Notes under the pieces: model-generated | Told to the model about the DNA's origin: nothing | What the model saw: only the letters and a program-made list of their open reading frames with translations | Databases searched by the model: none | DNA from: Pseudomonas marginalis | GTDB lineage: Bacteria; Pseudomonadota; Gammaproteobacteria; Pseudomonadales; Pseudomonadaceae | Assembly: GCF_024169655.1 (NCBI RefSeq) | Contig: NZ_JALJWV010000001.1 | Span: forward strand, 5,376,001-5,440,000 | Reading direction: 5' to 3' | Length of the DNA: 64,000 nt | Position numbers and translations under genes: made by a program | Shown: one piece after another, positions 36,560-45,232 of the stretch | How the letters are laid out: each line of letters opens with the position of its first letter | Position numbering within the stretch: the stretch's first letter is position 1

Positions 36560-37567
36560 CTAGTGATAACCGTCTTCGTGGGTAACCTTGCCGCGGAACA
36601 CGTAGTAGCTCCAGAAGGTGTAGCCCAGGATGAACGGGATGATGAACAACGTGCCCACCAGCATGAAGCCCTGGCTTTGCGGCGGCGCGGCAGCGTCCCA
36701 GATCGACACCGATGGCGGGATGATGTTCGGCCACAGGCTGATACCCAGGCCGCTGTAGCCGAGGAAGATCAGCACCAGCGTCAGCAGGAACGGCGTGTAG
36801 TGTGCGTTACGCGCCACGGCGCGGATCAGCCCGTACATGGTCACCAGCACCAGGATTGGCACCGGCAGGAACCAGAACAGGTTCGGCAGGGTGAACCAGC
36901 GCGAGGCGATTTCCGGGTGCGACAACGGCGTCCAGATACTCACGATACCGATCACCGCCAGCACCACGAAGGCCAATGGCCGCGCCAGGTCGTGCATCTG
37001 CTCCTGCAACTTGCCTTCGGTCTTCATGATCAGCCAGGTGCAACCGAGCAACGCGTAGGCCACGATCAGCGCCACGCCGCAGAACATCGTGAACGGCGTC
37101 GCCCAATCCAGTGAACCACCGGCAAACTGGCGATCGACCACCGGGATACCGTCGATGAACGCCCCCAGCGCGACGCCCTGGAAGAAGGTGGCCGCCAACG
37201 AACCACCGATGAACGCCTTGTCCCACAGGTGACGCTTGTGGTCCTTGGCCTTGAAGCGGAACTCGAAGGCTACACCGCGAAAGATCAACCCGATCAGCAT
37301 CAGCATCAGCGGCAGGTACAAGGCCGACAGCACCACCGAGTAAGCCAGCGGGAAGGCGCCGAACAACGCCGCGCCGCCGAGTACCAGCCAGGTTTCGTTA
37401 CCGTCCCAGACCGGAGCGACGGTGTTCATCATCACGTCACGGTCAGTCTTGCCGGGGATAAACGGAAAGAGGATGCCGATGCCCAGGTCAAAGCCGTCCA
37501 TGACCACGTACATCATGATGCCGAAGATGATGATCACGGCCCAGATCAGCGGAAGATCAATACCCAT
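36560..37567 (-). CDS. cioB: Cyanide-insensitive terminal oxidase subunit II
   Basis: A 335-residue membrane protein with eight or nine helices, homologous to CydB. The N terminus MGIDLPLIWAVIIIFGIMM and VMDGFDLGIGILFPF are conserved in the family, and PVWDGNETWLVLGGAALF is diagnostic. It starts 1 base after the cioA stop codon. CioAB transfers electrons from ubiquinol to oxygen and tolerates cyanide. Operon partner of cioA and the DUF2474 gene. Confidence 0.95.
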   Translation of the reverse strand: MGIDLPLIWAVIIIFGIMMYVVMDGFDLGIGILFPFIPGKTDRDVMMNTVAPVWDGNETWLVLGGAALFGAFPLAYSVVLSALYLPLMLMLIGLIFRGVAFEFRFKAKDHKRHLWDKAFIGGSLAATFFQGVALGAFIDGIPVVDRQFAGGSLDWATPFTMFCGVALIVAYALLGCTWLIMKTEGKLQEQMHDLARPLAFVVLAVIGIVSIWTPLSHPEIASRWFTLPNLFWFLPVPILVLVTMYGLIRAVARNAHYTPFLLTLVLIFLGYSGLGISLWPNIIPPSVSIWDAAAPPQSQGFMLVGTLFIIPFILGYTFWSYYVFRGKVTHEDGYH

Positions 37568-37568
37568 C

Positions 37569-39008
37569 TCAATTCCCCTTGTGCTGGATGTCGACGTGAT
37601 TGTCATCGCGTCCGTCATCGGCCGCCGACAACGGACGCGCCGGTGTGCGTTTCTGGCCTGGGCCACCGTGGGTAGGCTCGATGCCTTCGTGGATCACCGG
37701 GCCTTTGCGCACTAGGCGCATCATGTAGCCCAACCCGGCGCCGAACAGCGTGAAGTACACCACCACGAACAGCACCAGGGTGATGCTCATCTGCACCAGG
37801 CTATGCCCGGAGGACGCATCCGCCGTGCGCATCAGCCCGTAGACCACCCACGGCTGGCGGCCGATCTCGGTGGTGAACCAGCCAGCGAGAATCGCGATCA
37901 GGCCGGACGGGCCCATCCACAACGCCAGGTACAGGAACGGCCTCGACGTGTACATCTTGCCGCCCCGGCGCAGCCAGAGGCTGAACAGGCCGGTGAAGAT
38001 CATCAGCAAACCCAGGCCGACCATGACCCGGAACGACCAGAACACGATGGTCGAGTTGGGACGATCCTCAGGCGGGAAGTCCTTGAGCGCCGGCACCTGT
38101 TTGTCCAGGGAGTGGGTCAGGATCAGGCTGCCGAGGTAAGGGATTTCCATCGCGTACTTGGTTTTTTCCGCCTTCATGTCGGGCCAGCCGAACAGGATCA
38201 GCGGCGTCGGCTCGTTGCCGATGTTTTCCCAGTGGCCTTCAATCGCGGCGATTTTCGCCGGCTGGTGCTCCAGGGTGTTGAGGCCGTGGAAGTCACCGAT
38301 CACCGCCTGGATAGGCGCGACGATCAGCGCCATCCACATGGCCATCGACAACATCTTGCGGATGGCCGGGTTGTCCTTGCCGCGCAACAAATGCCAGGCC
38401 GCGGAGGAACCGACGAAGAACGCCGTCGCCACAAACGCCGCCGTGGCCATGTGCATCAGGCGGTAAGGGAACGAGGGGTTGAAGATCACGGCCAGCCAGT
38501 CCGTAGGGATCACGCGGCCGTCGATGATTTCAAAGCCCTGGGGCGTCTGCATCCAGCTGTTGGAGGCGAGAATCCAGAAGGTGGAAATCAGCGTGCCGAC
38601 GGCCACCATCACGGTCGCGAAGAAGTGCAGCTTGCGCCCCACCTTGTTCCAGCCGAAGAGCATCACGCCGAGGAAACCGGCCTCAAGGAAGAAGGCCGTG
38701 AGCACTTCATACGTCAGCAGCGGCCCGGTGACGGAGCCGGCGAAGTCTGAGAAGCGGCTCCAGTTGGTGCCAAACTGGTAAGCCATGACCAAGCCGGAGA
38801 CCACGCCCATGCCGAAGTTGACGGCAAAGATCTTCGACCAGAAATGGTAGAGGTCACGGTAGGTGTCGTTATGGGTCTTGAGCCACAAGCCTTCTAGCAC
38901 CGCAAGGTAACTCGCCAAGCCGATGGTGATCGCCGGGAACAGGATGTGGAACGAGATGGTGAACGCGAACTGAATTCGGGCGAGATCTAGCGCCTCCAAA
39001 CCGAACAT
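37569..39008 (-). CDS. cioA: Cyanide-insensitive terminal oxidase subunit I
   Basis: A 479-residue CydA-type subunit carrying the haems. Family features are LDLARIQFAFTISFHILFPA (first 20 residues shown) with the axial His, and the short Q loop typical of CioA-type oxidases in the region about 240-330. The ATG at 39008 fits the family start; the frame remains open for 20 codons upstream without a ribosome site. The upstream region has an ANR box, consistent with oxygen-dependent control. Confidence 0.95.
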   Translation of the reverse strand: MFGLEALDLARIQFAFTISFHILFPAITIGLASYLAVLEGLWLKTHNDTYRDLYHFWSKIFAVNFGMGVVSGLVMAYQFGTNWSRFSDFAGSVTGPLLTYEVLTAFFLEAGFLGVMLFGWNKVGRKLHFFATVMVAVGTLISTFWILASNSWMQTPQGFEIIDGRVIPTDWLAVIFNPSFPYRLMHMATAAFVATAFFVGSSAAWHLLRGKDNPAIRKMLSMAMWMALIVAPIQAVIGDFHGLNTLEHQPAKIAAIEGHWENIGNEPTPLILFGWPDMKAEKTKYAMEIPYLGSLILTHSLDKQVPALKDFPPEDRPNSTIVFWSFRVMVGLGLLMIFTGLFSLWLRRGGKMYTSRPFLYLALWMGPSGLIAILAGWFTTEIGRQPWVVYGLMRTADASSGHSLVQMSITLVLFVVVYFTLFGAGLGYMMRLVRKGPVIHEGIEPTHGGPGQKRTPARPLSAADDGRDDNHVDIQHKGN

Positions 39009-39325
39009 AAGTCTTCCTCTGTCAGGTAATACCGAATGCTGGCTGGAGGCCGCATCCACTGCCCCCACGGATATGGAGTGTGGCGAATTTCAATTCGTTT
39101 CTTTTTTTACCAACCACGTAGGGAATCAGGCCTTGCGGCCGCCAGAACAAATCCTGAAATAGCTTTGATCTGGATCAATCACAGTCAAAAGAGTAGTCCC
39201 ATTTTGGCGATTGACCTGTGTGGTCTTTTGCCGCGTGACAGCTTGCCTCAGCACAGTTTCTGCAACTGTTTGTTACAGCTTGATGCTAATCTCGAATCCC
39301 CCTCCCGCTTTGACCCGAACGCCCG
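39009..39325. other. Divergent promoter region of cioA and an MFS gene
   Basis: About 315 bases without a gene between cioA (minus) and the MFS transporter (plus). Contains a perfect ANR/FNR palindrome at 39165-39178 and otherwise no recognisable repeat. Confidence 0.7.
39165..39178. promoter_or_regulatory. ANR/FNR box (TTGAT-N4-ATCAA)
   Basis: TTGATCTGGATCAA is an exact match to the ANR/FNR consensus. It lies 157 bases upstream of the cioA start codon and 148 bases upstream of the MFS gene. In P. aeruginosa ANR controls cioAB expression at low oxygen, so cioA is the likelier target. Confidence 0.8.
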
Positions 39326-40564
39326 ATGCCCAGTGAACCCGCGCTGCTGTTACGCCACCACCGCCCTTTCATCGCGTTCTGGCTGGCGCGGATCTTCACC
39401 GCCAGCGGCTTCCAGATGCTCACCGTGGCCATCGGCTGGAACCTCTATCAACTGACCGGCAATGTGCTGGATTTGGGCCTGGTCGGTCTGGTGGAGTTCG
39501 TCCCCCGCGTGCTGTTCATGCTGCACACCGGGCATGTGGCCGACCGCTATGAGCGGCGCAAGGTGGCGGCCATCTGCCAGACCGTACAGGCGCTGATTGC
39601 CTTGTCCCTGGCCATTGGCGGCCTGACCGGCCACGTGACCCGCGAGATGATCTTTATCCTCGCCTTCGTGCTCGGCGCCGCACGCTCCTTTGAAATGCCC
39701 ACCACTCAAGCGCTGCTCCCAAGCATCGTACCCAGCGCCCTGTTCCCACGGGCCGTGGCCTCATCGCAATCGGCCCAGCAACTGGCAACCATCGTCGCCC
39801 CGGCCCTCGGCGGTTTGCTTTATGCGTTTGGCAGCGTGTGGGTGTATGGCCCAACCGTGGTGCTGTACCTCATTGCTTGCGTACTGACCCTCAACCTGCC
39901 CGCCCGCCAGACCCCGCCGAACAAAGCCAAGGCCACGATGGACTCGCTGCTGGCCGGGATTCGCTTTATTCGCAGCCGCCCGGACATCCTCGGGGCAATT
40001 TCCCTCGACCTGTTCGCCGTGCTGCTCGGCGGTGCCACCGCGTTGCTGCCGGTGTTCGCCAAGGACATCCTGCTGACCGGCGCCTGGGGCCTGGGCCTGT
40101 TGCGTTCGGCGCCGGCAGTCGGCGCGTTGCTGATGTCGTTGTGGCTGGCGCGCTTTTCGGTCGACCGGCACGTGGGCCGCGTGATGTTTACCGCCGTCGG
40201 TGTGTTCGGCGTGGCGACCATCGCCTTCGGCCTGTCCACCTCGTTCTGGTTTTCCCTGGCGGTGCTGGTGGTGCTGGGCGCGGCGGACATGATCAGCATG
40301 GTGATCCGCGCCTCTTTCGTGCAATTGGAGACACCGGACGACATGCGCGGGCGGGTCAGTGCGGTCAACGGCCTGTTTATTGGCGCGTCGAATCAACTGG
40401 GCGAGTTCGAGTCCGGGATCACCGCCCACTGGTTCGGCACCGTGCCCGCCGTGGTCATGGGCGGGATCGGCACGCTGCTGGTGACCGGGGCGTGGATCAA
40501 ACTGTTCCCGACCCTGGCCAACCGCGACCGCATGCATGTGCCAGTGGACGACACCACAGTCTGA
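39326..40564 (+). CDS. MFS transporter (EntS-like MFS_3 family)
   Basis: A 412-residue protein with about 12 membrane helices. The N-terminal segment FWLARIFTASGFQMLTVAIGW and GHVADRYERRKV (loop 2-3 MFS signature) match the MFS_3 group that includes the enterobactin exporter EntS. Many members export drugs or siderophores; no siderophore genes are nearby. There is no ribosome site of note before the ATG. Divergent from cioA. Confidence 0.85.
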   Translation: MPSEPALLLRHHRPFIAFWLARIFTASGFQMLTVAIGWNLYQLTGNVLDLGLVGLVEFVPRVLFMLHTGHVADRYERRKVAAICQTVQALIALSLAIGGLTGHVTREMIFILAFVLGAARSFEMPTTQALLPSIVPSALFPRAVASSQSAQQLATIVAPALGGLLYAFGSVWVYGPTVVLYLIACVLTLNLPARQTPPNKAKATMDSLLAGIRFIRSRPDILGAISLDLFAVLLGGATALLPVFAKDILLTGAWGLGLLRSAPAVGALLMSLWLARFSVDRHVGRVMFTAVGVFGVATIAFGLSTSFWFSLAVLVVLGAADMISMVIRASFVQLETPDDMRGRVSAVNGLFIGASNQLGEFESGITAHWFGTVPAVVMGGIGTLLVTGAWIKLFPTLANRDRMHVPVDDTTV

Positions 40565-40603
40565 ACCTCACTGCCGGATATCCGTGGCGTTCAAGGCCAT
40601 TGA

Positions 40604-41050
40604 TCAGCGGATATTGAGCTGGGTTTTCAAGGTATTTCGCGGCGCGTTGATCGACGTGTTGCTGTATTCGAACCAGCCTGGGGCGGCGACGTTCAGGTCG
40701 AACACATAGATGTAGCCCATCAGCGTGCCCGCGCCATTGCAGGCCTGGCTGACGCTACCGACCTGGCACACCGCAGTGCGTTGCCCGCTGAGTTCGGCGC
40801 CATTGAAGCGGCCCATCGGGTTGTTGCCCAGGCCGACTTCCATCACCGACACCTGGGTGGGCCCACGGTGCGTACACATCTGCGTGCTCTGCGAGCGCTC
40901 CGGAATCGTTTCCACACACCTCGCCGACTCGACCTTGAACACCCGCACCTCGCTCAAGGCCGGTGCAGTCGCGCCCCACGCCGGTGCCGCGCCTAGCCAC
41001 AAGCTGATACAAGCGATCAGAGCTAGACTCCACGCGTTGGCTATTTTCAT
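40604..41050 (-). CDS. Exported DUF4879 family protein
   Basis: A 148-residue secreted protein with a signal peptide (about 1-26, cut near AWGAT). The mature part begins LSEVRVFKVESARCVETIP and contains four Cys residues that could form disulphides. I assign it tentatively to DUF4879, small exported proteins of unknown function. Its stop codon lies 39 bases from that of the MFS gene. Confidence 0.7.
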   Translation of the reverse strand: MKIANAWSLALIACISLWLGAAPAWGATAPALSEVRVFKVESARCVETIPERSQSTQMCTHRGPTQVSVMEVGLGNNPMGRFNGAELSGQRTAVCQVGSVSQACNGAGTLMGYIYVFDLNVAAPGWFEYSNTSINAPRNTLKTQLNIR

Positions 41051-41272
41051 GCTGTCGATGACCCTGAATTAAACATCGGCGCAGTATGCCTCAAGGCCAT
41101 GATTCACAGCCATGCGTCACAAAGCCAACCCCGTGCGCCACACGGGCTCGGCTGCTGGTATGATGCGCCGCTTTTTCCGATCCTCTCTGAAGCCACAGGC
41201 GCTTGGCGCAATTTGTGCTTTGACTTAGAGGTCAACAAATCACGACGCAACATAGCGTCACAGGGAGCAGGC

Positions 41273-42568
41273 ATGCTGGAAAAGCTGTTTCAACTCAAAG
41301 CACACAACACGAACGTGCGCACCGAGATCCTCGCGGGCATCACGACATTCCTGGCCATGGCCTACATTTTGTTCGTGAACCCGAGCATCCTCGGCGAGAC
41401 CGGCATGGACAAGGGCGCGGTGTTTGTCGCGACCTGCCTGGCCGCAGCCATCGGTTCGACCGTGATGGGCTTGATCGCCAACTACCCGATCGCGCTGGCG
41501 CCGGGCATGGGCCTCAACGCCTTCTTTACCTACACCGTGGTCCTGCACATGGGCCATACCTGGCAAGTAGCGCTGGGGGCGGTGTTCATTTCGGCGGTGC
41601 TGTTCTTCATTCTGTCGATCTTCCGCATCCGTGAATGGATCATCAACAGCATCCCCCTGCCCCTGCGCTCGGCGATTGCTGCCGGTATCGGCCTGTTCCT
41701 GGCGCTGATCGCCCTGCACAACGCCGGAATCGTGATCGGTAACCCTAATACCCTGGTGGGCTTGGGCGACCTGACAAAACCGGCGCCTATCCTGGCCATC
41801 CTGGGCTTCATGCTGATCGTTGCGCTGGAAGCCCTGGCGGTACGAGGCGCGGTATTGATCGGCATCCTGGCCGTGACCATCGTGTCCATCCTGCTAGGCG
41901 TCACGGAGTTCGGCGGCGTGATGTCCATGCCACCGTCCCTGGCCCCGACCTTCCTGCAACTGGATATCAAAGGCGCGTTGGACATCGGCCTGGTCAGCGT
42001 GATCTTCGCGTTCCTGTTCGTCGACCTGTTCGACAACTCCGGCACCCTGATCGGCGTGGCCAAGCGCGCCGGGCTGATGAGCAAGGATGGCCACATGCCG
42101 AAAATGGGCCGTGCGCTGATCGCCGACAGCACCGCCGCCATGGCCGGTTCGCTGCTGGGCACCTCGACCACCACCAGCTACATCGAGTCCGCCGCTGGCG
42201 TGAGTGCCGGTGGCCGCACCGGTTTGACCGCTGTCGTGGTCGCGATCCTGTTCCTGCTGGCGCTGTTCTTCTCGCCACTGGCCTCCAGCGTACCGGCCTT
42301 CGCCACCGCACCGGCGTTGCTGTTCGTCGCGGTACTGATGACCTCAGGCCTGGCGGAAATCGACTGGGATGACATTACTGTTGCAGCGCCGGTGGTGATC
42401 ACCGCCCTGGCGATGCCCTTCACTTACTCCATCGCCAACGGCATCGCCTTCGGTTTCATCGCCTGGACCGCCATCAAGCTGCTTTCGGGCCGCTACCGTG
42501 AGCTGAACCCGGCACTGGTGATTCTGTCGATTCTGTTTGTGATCAAGCTGGGCTGGTTCAACGCATGA
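41273..42568 (+). CDS. NCS2 family purine (adenine/guanine/hypoxanthine) permease, AzgA type
   Basis: A 431-residue permease with about 13-14 membrane segments of the AzgA-type NCS2 group, which import nucleobases with protons. Characteristic segments are GITTFLAMAYILFVNP near the N terminus, LAPGMGLNAFFTYTVV, VDLFDNSGTLIGVA and GTSTTTSYIESAAG. The ATG at 41273 follows AGGGAGCAGG; the frame is open for 58 codons upstream, without coding character. Its stop overlaps the trmA start (ATGA), so the two are translationally coupled. Confidence 0.93.
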   Translation: MLEKLFQLKAHNTNVRTEILAGITTFLAMAYILFVNPSILGETGMDKGAVFVATCLAAAIGSTVMGLIANYPIALAPGMGLNAFFTYTVVLHMGHTWQVALGAVFISAVLFFILSIFRIREWIINSIPLPLRSAIAAGIGLFLALIALHNAGIVIGNPNTLVGLGDLTKPAPILAILGFMLIVALEALAVRGAVLIGILAVTIVSILLGVTEFGGVMSMPPSLAPTFLQLDIKGALDIGLVSVIFAFLFVDLFDNSGTLIGVAKRAGLMSKDGHMPKMGRALIADSTAAMAGSLLGTSTTTSYIESAAGVSAGGRTGLTAVVVAILFLLALFFSPLASSVPAFATAPALLFVAVLMTSGLAEIDWDDITVAAPVVITALAMPFTYSIANGIAFGFIAWTAIKLLSGRYRELNPALVILSILFVIKLGWFNA

Positions 42569-43644
42569 CTTTTGACGCCACACGCTACACCGCTCAACTG
42601 CAAGACAAGGTCACGCGCTTGCGTGACCTGCTGGCACCGTTCGACGCGCCGCAGCCCCAGGTCTTCGACTCGCCCCTGCAGAACTTCCGCCTGCGCGCGG
42701 AGTTCCGCCTGTGGCGCGAAGGCGGTGAACGCCACTACGCGATGTTCTCCCAGGACGACAAGCGCACGCCGATCCTGATCGACGAGTTCCCCATCGCCAG
42801 CCAGCGCATCAACCAGTTGATGCCGCAGCTCAAGGCCGCCTGGCAAGCCAGCGCCGCCCTGAGCCACAAGCTGTTCCAGGTGGAGTTCCTGACCACCCTG
42901 GCCGGCGACGCGATGATCACCCTGTGTTATCACCGCCCGCTAGACGAGCACTGGCACACCGCCGCGAACCAGCTTGCGGCCGACTTGAACGTGAGCATCA
43001 TCGGCCGCTCCAAGGGCAAGCGCGATGTGATCGGCCACGACTATGTGGTGGAAAAACTCGACGTCGGTGGCCGTACCTTCAGCTACCGTCAACCCGAAGG
43101 CGCCTTCACCCAGCCCAACGGCACGGTGAACCAGAAGATGCTCAACTGGGCATACGAAGCACTCGGCGATCGCCCGGATGATCTGCTGGAGCTGTACTGC
43201 GGCAACGGCAACTTCACCCTGCCGCTGGCGACCCGCGTGCGCAACGTGCTCGCCACCGAGATCAGCAAGACCTCGGTGAATGCCGCCTTGAGCAACCTCG
43301 ATGAAAACGCAGTGGATAACGTCACCCTGGCGCGCCTCTCCGCCGAAGAACTCACCGAAGCGCTGAACGACGTGCGCCCGTTCCGCCGCCTGCACGGCAT
43401 CGACCTGAAAAGCTACGAATTCGGCAGCGTCTTCGTCGACCCGCCGCGCGCCGGCATGGACCCGGACACCTGCGAACTGACCCGACGCTTCGACAACATC
43501 CTCTATATCTCCTGCAACCCGGAAACCCTGGCGGCGAACATTGCACAACTGCATGACACGCATCGGATCACCCAATGCGCGTTGTTCGACCAGTTCCCGT
43601 GGACGCACCATATGGAGTCCGGGGTGCTGTTGACCCGTCGATAA
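42565..43644 (+). CDS. trmA: tRNA (uracil-5-)-methyltransferase
   Basis: A 359-residue SAM-dependent enzyme that makes ribothymidine at position 54 of tRNA. The SAM site is in LELYCGNGNFTLPLA and the catalytic Cys is in ISCNPETLAANI (about 322); the N-terminal segment QLQDKVTRLRDLLAPF is typical of TrmA. Begins in the last codon of the purine permease gene (ATGA overlap). Confidence 0.96.
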   Translation: MTFDATRYTAQLQDKVTRLRDLLAPFDAPQPQVFDSPLQNFRLRAEFRLWREGGERHYAMFSQDDKRTPILIDEFPIASQRINQLMPQLKAAWQASAALSHKLFQVEFLTTLAGDAMITLCYHRPLDEHWHTAANQLAADLNVSIIGRSKGKRDVIGHDYVVEKLDVGGRTFSYRQPEGAFTQPNGTVNQKMLNWAYEALGDRPDDLLELYCGNGNFTLPLATRVRNVLATEISKTSVNAALSNLDENAVDNVTLARLSAEELTEALNDVRPFRRLHGIDLKSYEFGSVFVDPPRAGMDPDTCELTRRFDNILYISCNPETLAANIAQLHDTHRITQCALFDQFPWTHHMESGVLLTRR

Positions 43645-43650
43645 CCCCCC

Positions 43651-44088
43651 TCACGGTTCCTTGCGTGGCCGACCGCCCTTCTTGCCATTGGCTCGGGCGG
43701 CGGCGGATTTGGCCGCGCTGCTTTTACGACCGTTGTGCGACGCCACCAGGCTCACGGCCAACTCCATCAAGGGCTGGCTGGTCGCAATCAGGCCGGTGAT
43801 GGAAACCTGCAGGTCGCGGGCTTCACAGCACAGCGCCTTGCCGCCAAAACCGACCTCCAGTTGCTGAAAGTCCTGCGCGGAAAACCCTTCGAACTCCGGG
43901 AGACCGGCCACCGGTAACATGATGCGACTGCCGTCGCTGAAGCCGATGGAGATGCAGTCATCCTCGTAACGCACCGAGCAAGCATTGGCGTACAAACGCT
44001 TCAGTTTGCGCCCCCGCACTATGGCCTTATCGATATCGGCTTCAGTGATCGGTACATCGGGCAAGGTTTTGGCTTTTACGATTTTCAT
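43651..44088 (-). CDS. DUF2442 domain protein with basic AT-hook-like tail
   Basis: A 145-residue protein. The DUF2442 domain (about 30-85) has SIGFSDGSRIMLPV and LPEFEGFSAQDFQQLEVG. The last 28 residues are basic and end NGKKGGRPRKEP, an AT-hook-like GRPRK motif often seen in small DNA-binding partners. It overlaps the stop of the DUF4160 gene by 4 bases (ATGA), so the two are co-translated. Such pairs are widespread and have been suggested to resemble toxin-antitoxin modules, with DUF2442 as the DNA-binding partner; there is no proof here. Confidence 0.82.
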   Translation of the reverse strand: MKIVKAKTLPDVPITEADIDKAIVRGRKLKRLYANACSVRYEDDCISIGFSDGSRIMLPVAGLPEFEGFSAQDFQQLEVGFGGKALCCEARDLQVSITGLIATSQPLMELAVSLVASHNGRKSSAAKSAAARANGKKGGRPRKEP

Positions 44089-44513
44089 AGATCAATCTCC
44101 ACACAATCTGGCGCCCTGACCAGATTCAAAAGGGTTCGCTGCCTCGCCACATCGTGCCGGGCGTTTGCAATCACATACACACCACGCCGAATGACCAACC
44201 CCGGCACCACCTCATCGGCGTCCCAATCCCAGGAGTGGTTCTCCAGGCAAACCGTTTGCAGTTTTTCCCACCAGATCCTTCGTACACGAGCCAGGACGTG
44301 TCGCTGCATTAACGCCTGGCGAATGCCTTCCAGAATCCCACGGGGTGGCCGCCGCCGTTCGGGGTCTACATCCCAAAGCTCCACTCGCCCATCCAGAAAG
44401 CTGAAGCGAAAGCGCGCATCCCATTGCTTTCCCCTGACATGCACGTGAGGCGGGCAATGCTCATCCCTGAGAAACACCGCAATCACATGTCCTTTGTAAG
44501 TGCCTACTTTCAT
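44085..44513 (-). CDS. DUF4160 domain protein
   Basis: A 142-residue protein whose N-terminal 60 residues match DUF4160 (HVIAVFLRDEHCPPHVHVRG, with the characteristic HxPPHxHV block). The C-terminal half is a helical and Trp-rich region (IWWEKLQTVCLENHSWDWD) specific to a subset. No catalytic centre is evident, though the His cluster could bind metal. It precedes and overlaps the DUF2442 gene; the two-gene operon is isolated from its neighbours. Confidence 0.82.
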   Translation of the reverse strand: MKVGTYKGHVIAVFLRDEHCPPHVHVRGKQWDARFRFSFLDGRVELWDVDPERRRPPRGILEGIRQALMQRHVLARVRRIWWEKLQTVCLENHSWDWDADEVVPGLVIRRGVYVIANARHDVARQRTLLNLVRAPDCVEIDL

Positions 44514-44689
44514 AGTAACCCATCCGTTAGGTTATTTTCCGTCGGGTAACACTTTTCCATACATCACCCGACAACCGGCTCCTTGATCAGGGCGTTTTTC
44601 ACAGCGTAGTAACAGCGGGCAAACCGTCGAATACGGTCTTGTAACGACTCATGGCAGCACCTGGAAATGCCCGGTCTCACTGATTAACG

Positions 44690-44704
44690 GTTCGATAATC
44701 GAAC
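44690..44704. promoter_or_regulatory. PcaR/IclR-type operator candidate upstream of aroQ
   Basis: GTTCGATAATCGAAC is a perfect 15-base palindrome with central A. It lies 82 bases upstream of the dehydroquinate dehydratase start. It strongly resembles the PcaR site reported upstream of pcaIJ in P. putida (as I recall, GTTCGATAATCGCAC). A closely similar site lies upstream of the quiC/MFS pair. Confidence 0.6.
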
Positions 44705-44786
44705 ACATCTACCGCCATCGATTGACCAAATTAACTATCCAGTACATTTTATCCGCACAACGAACAATAACTGTGGAGACCCCCTT

Positions 44787-45227
44787 ATGCAGCCCATCGT
44801 GCTGGTGCTTAACGGCCCCAACCTCAACCTGCTCGGCACCCGCGAACCTGCCACCTACGGGCATGAAACCCTGGCCGACGTCGCTGCCCTGTGCGGCCGC
44901 AGCGCCGAGCAACTGGGGTTGACCATCGAATTTCGCCAAACCAACCACGAAGGCGAATTACTCGACTGGATCCACGGCGCCCGCGCCCGCTGCGCCGGTA
45001 TCGTGATCAACCCGGCGGCCTGGACTCACACCTCGGTGGCGATTCGCGATGCGCTGGTGGCCAGTGAAGTGCCGGTGATCGAGGTGCATTTATCCAACGT
45101 GCATGCGCGCGAGGCGTTTCGTCATCACTCGTTCGTGTCGCCCATCGCCAAGGCGGTACTCGCCGGGTTTGGCAGCCATGGTTATCACCTGGCCCTGGAA
45201 CATTTCAGCCGCACGGTGAAAGGATGA
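44787..45227 (+). CDS. aroQ: Type II 3-dehydroquinate dehydratase (catabolic)
   Basis: A 146-residue type II enzyme that dehydrates 3-dehydroquinate to 3-dehydroshikimate. Family motifs are LNGPNLNLLGTREP, the catalytic Tyr in PATYGHETL, and the catalytic His in EVHLSNVHAREAF. TGTGGAG is the ribosome site. It lies beside a quinate/shikimate dehydrogenase and quiC, so I infer a catabolic, not biosynthetic, role; a biosynthetic paralogue should exist elsewhere. Confidence 0.92.
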   Translation: MQPIVLVLNGPNLNLLGTREPATYGHETLADVAALCGRSAEQLGLTIEFRQTNHEGELLDWIHGARARCAGIVINPAAWTHTSVAIRDALVASEVPVIEVHLSNVHAREAFRHHSFVSPIAKAVLAGFGSHGYHLALEHFSRTVKG

Positions 45228-45232
45228 GCCCG

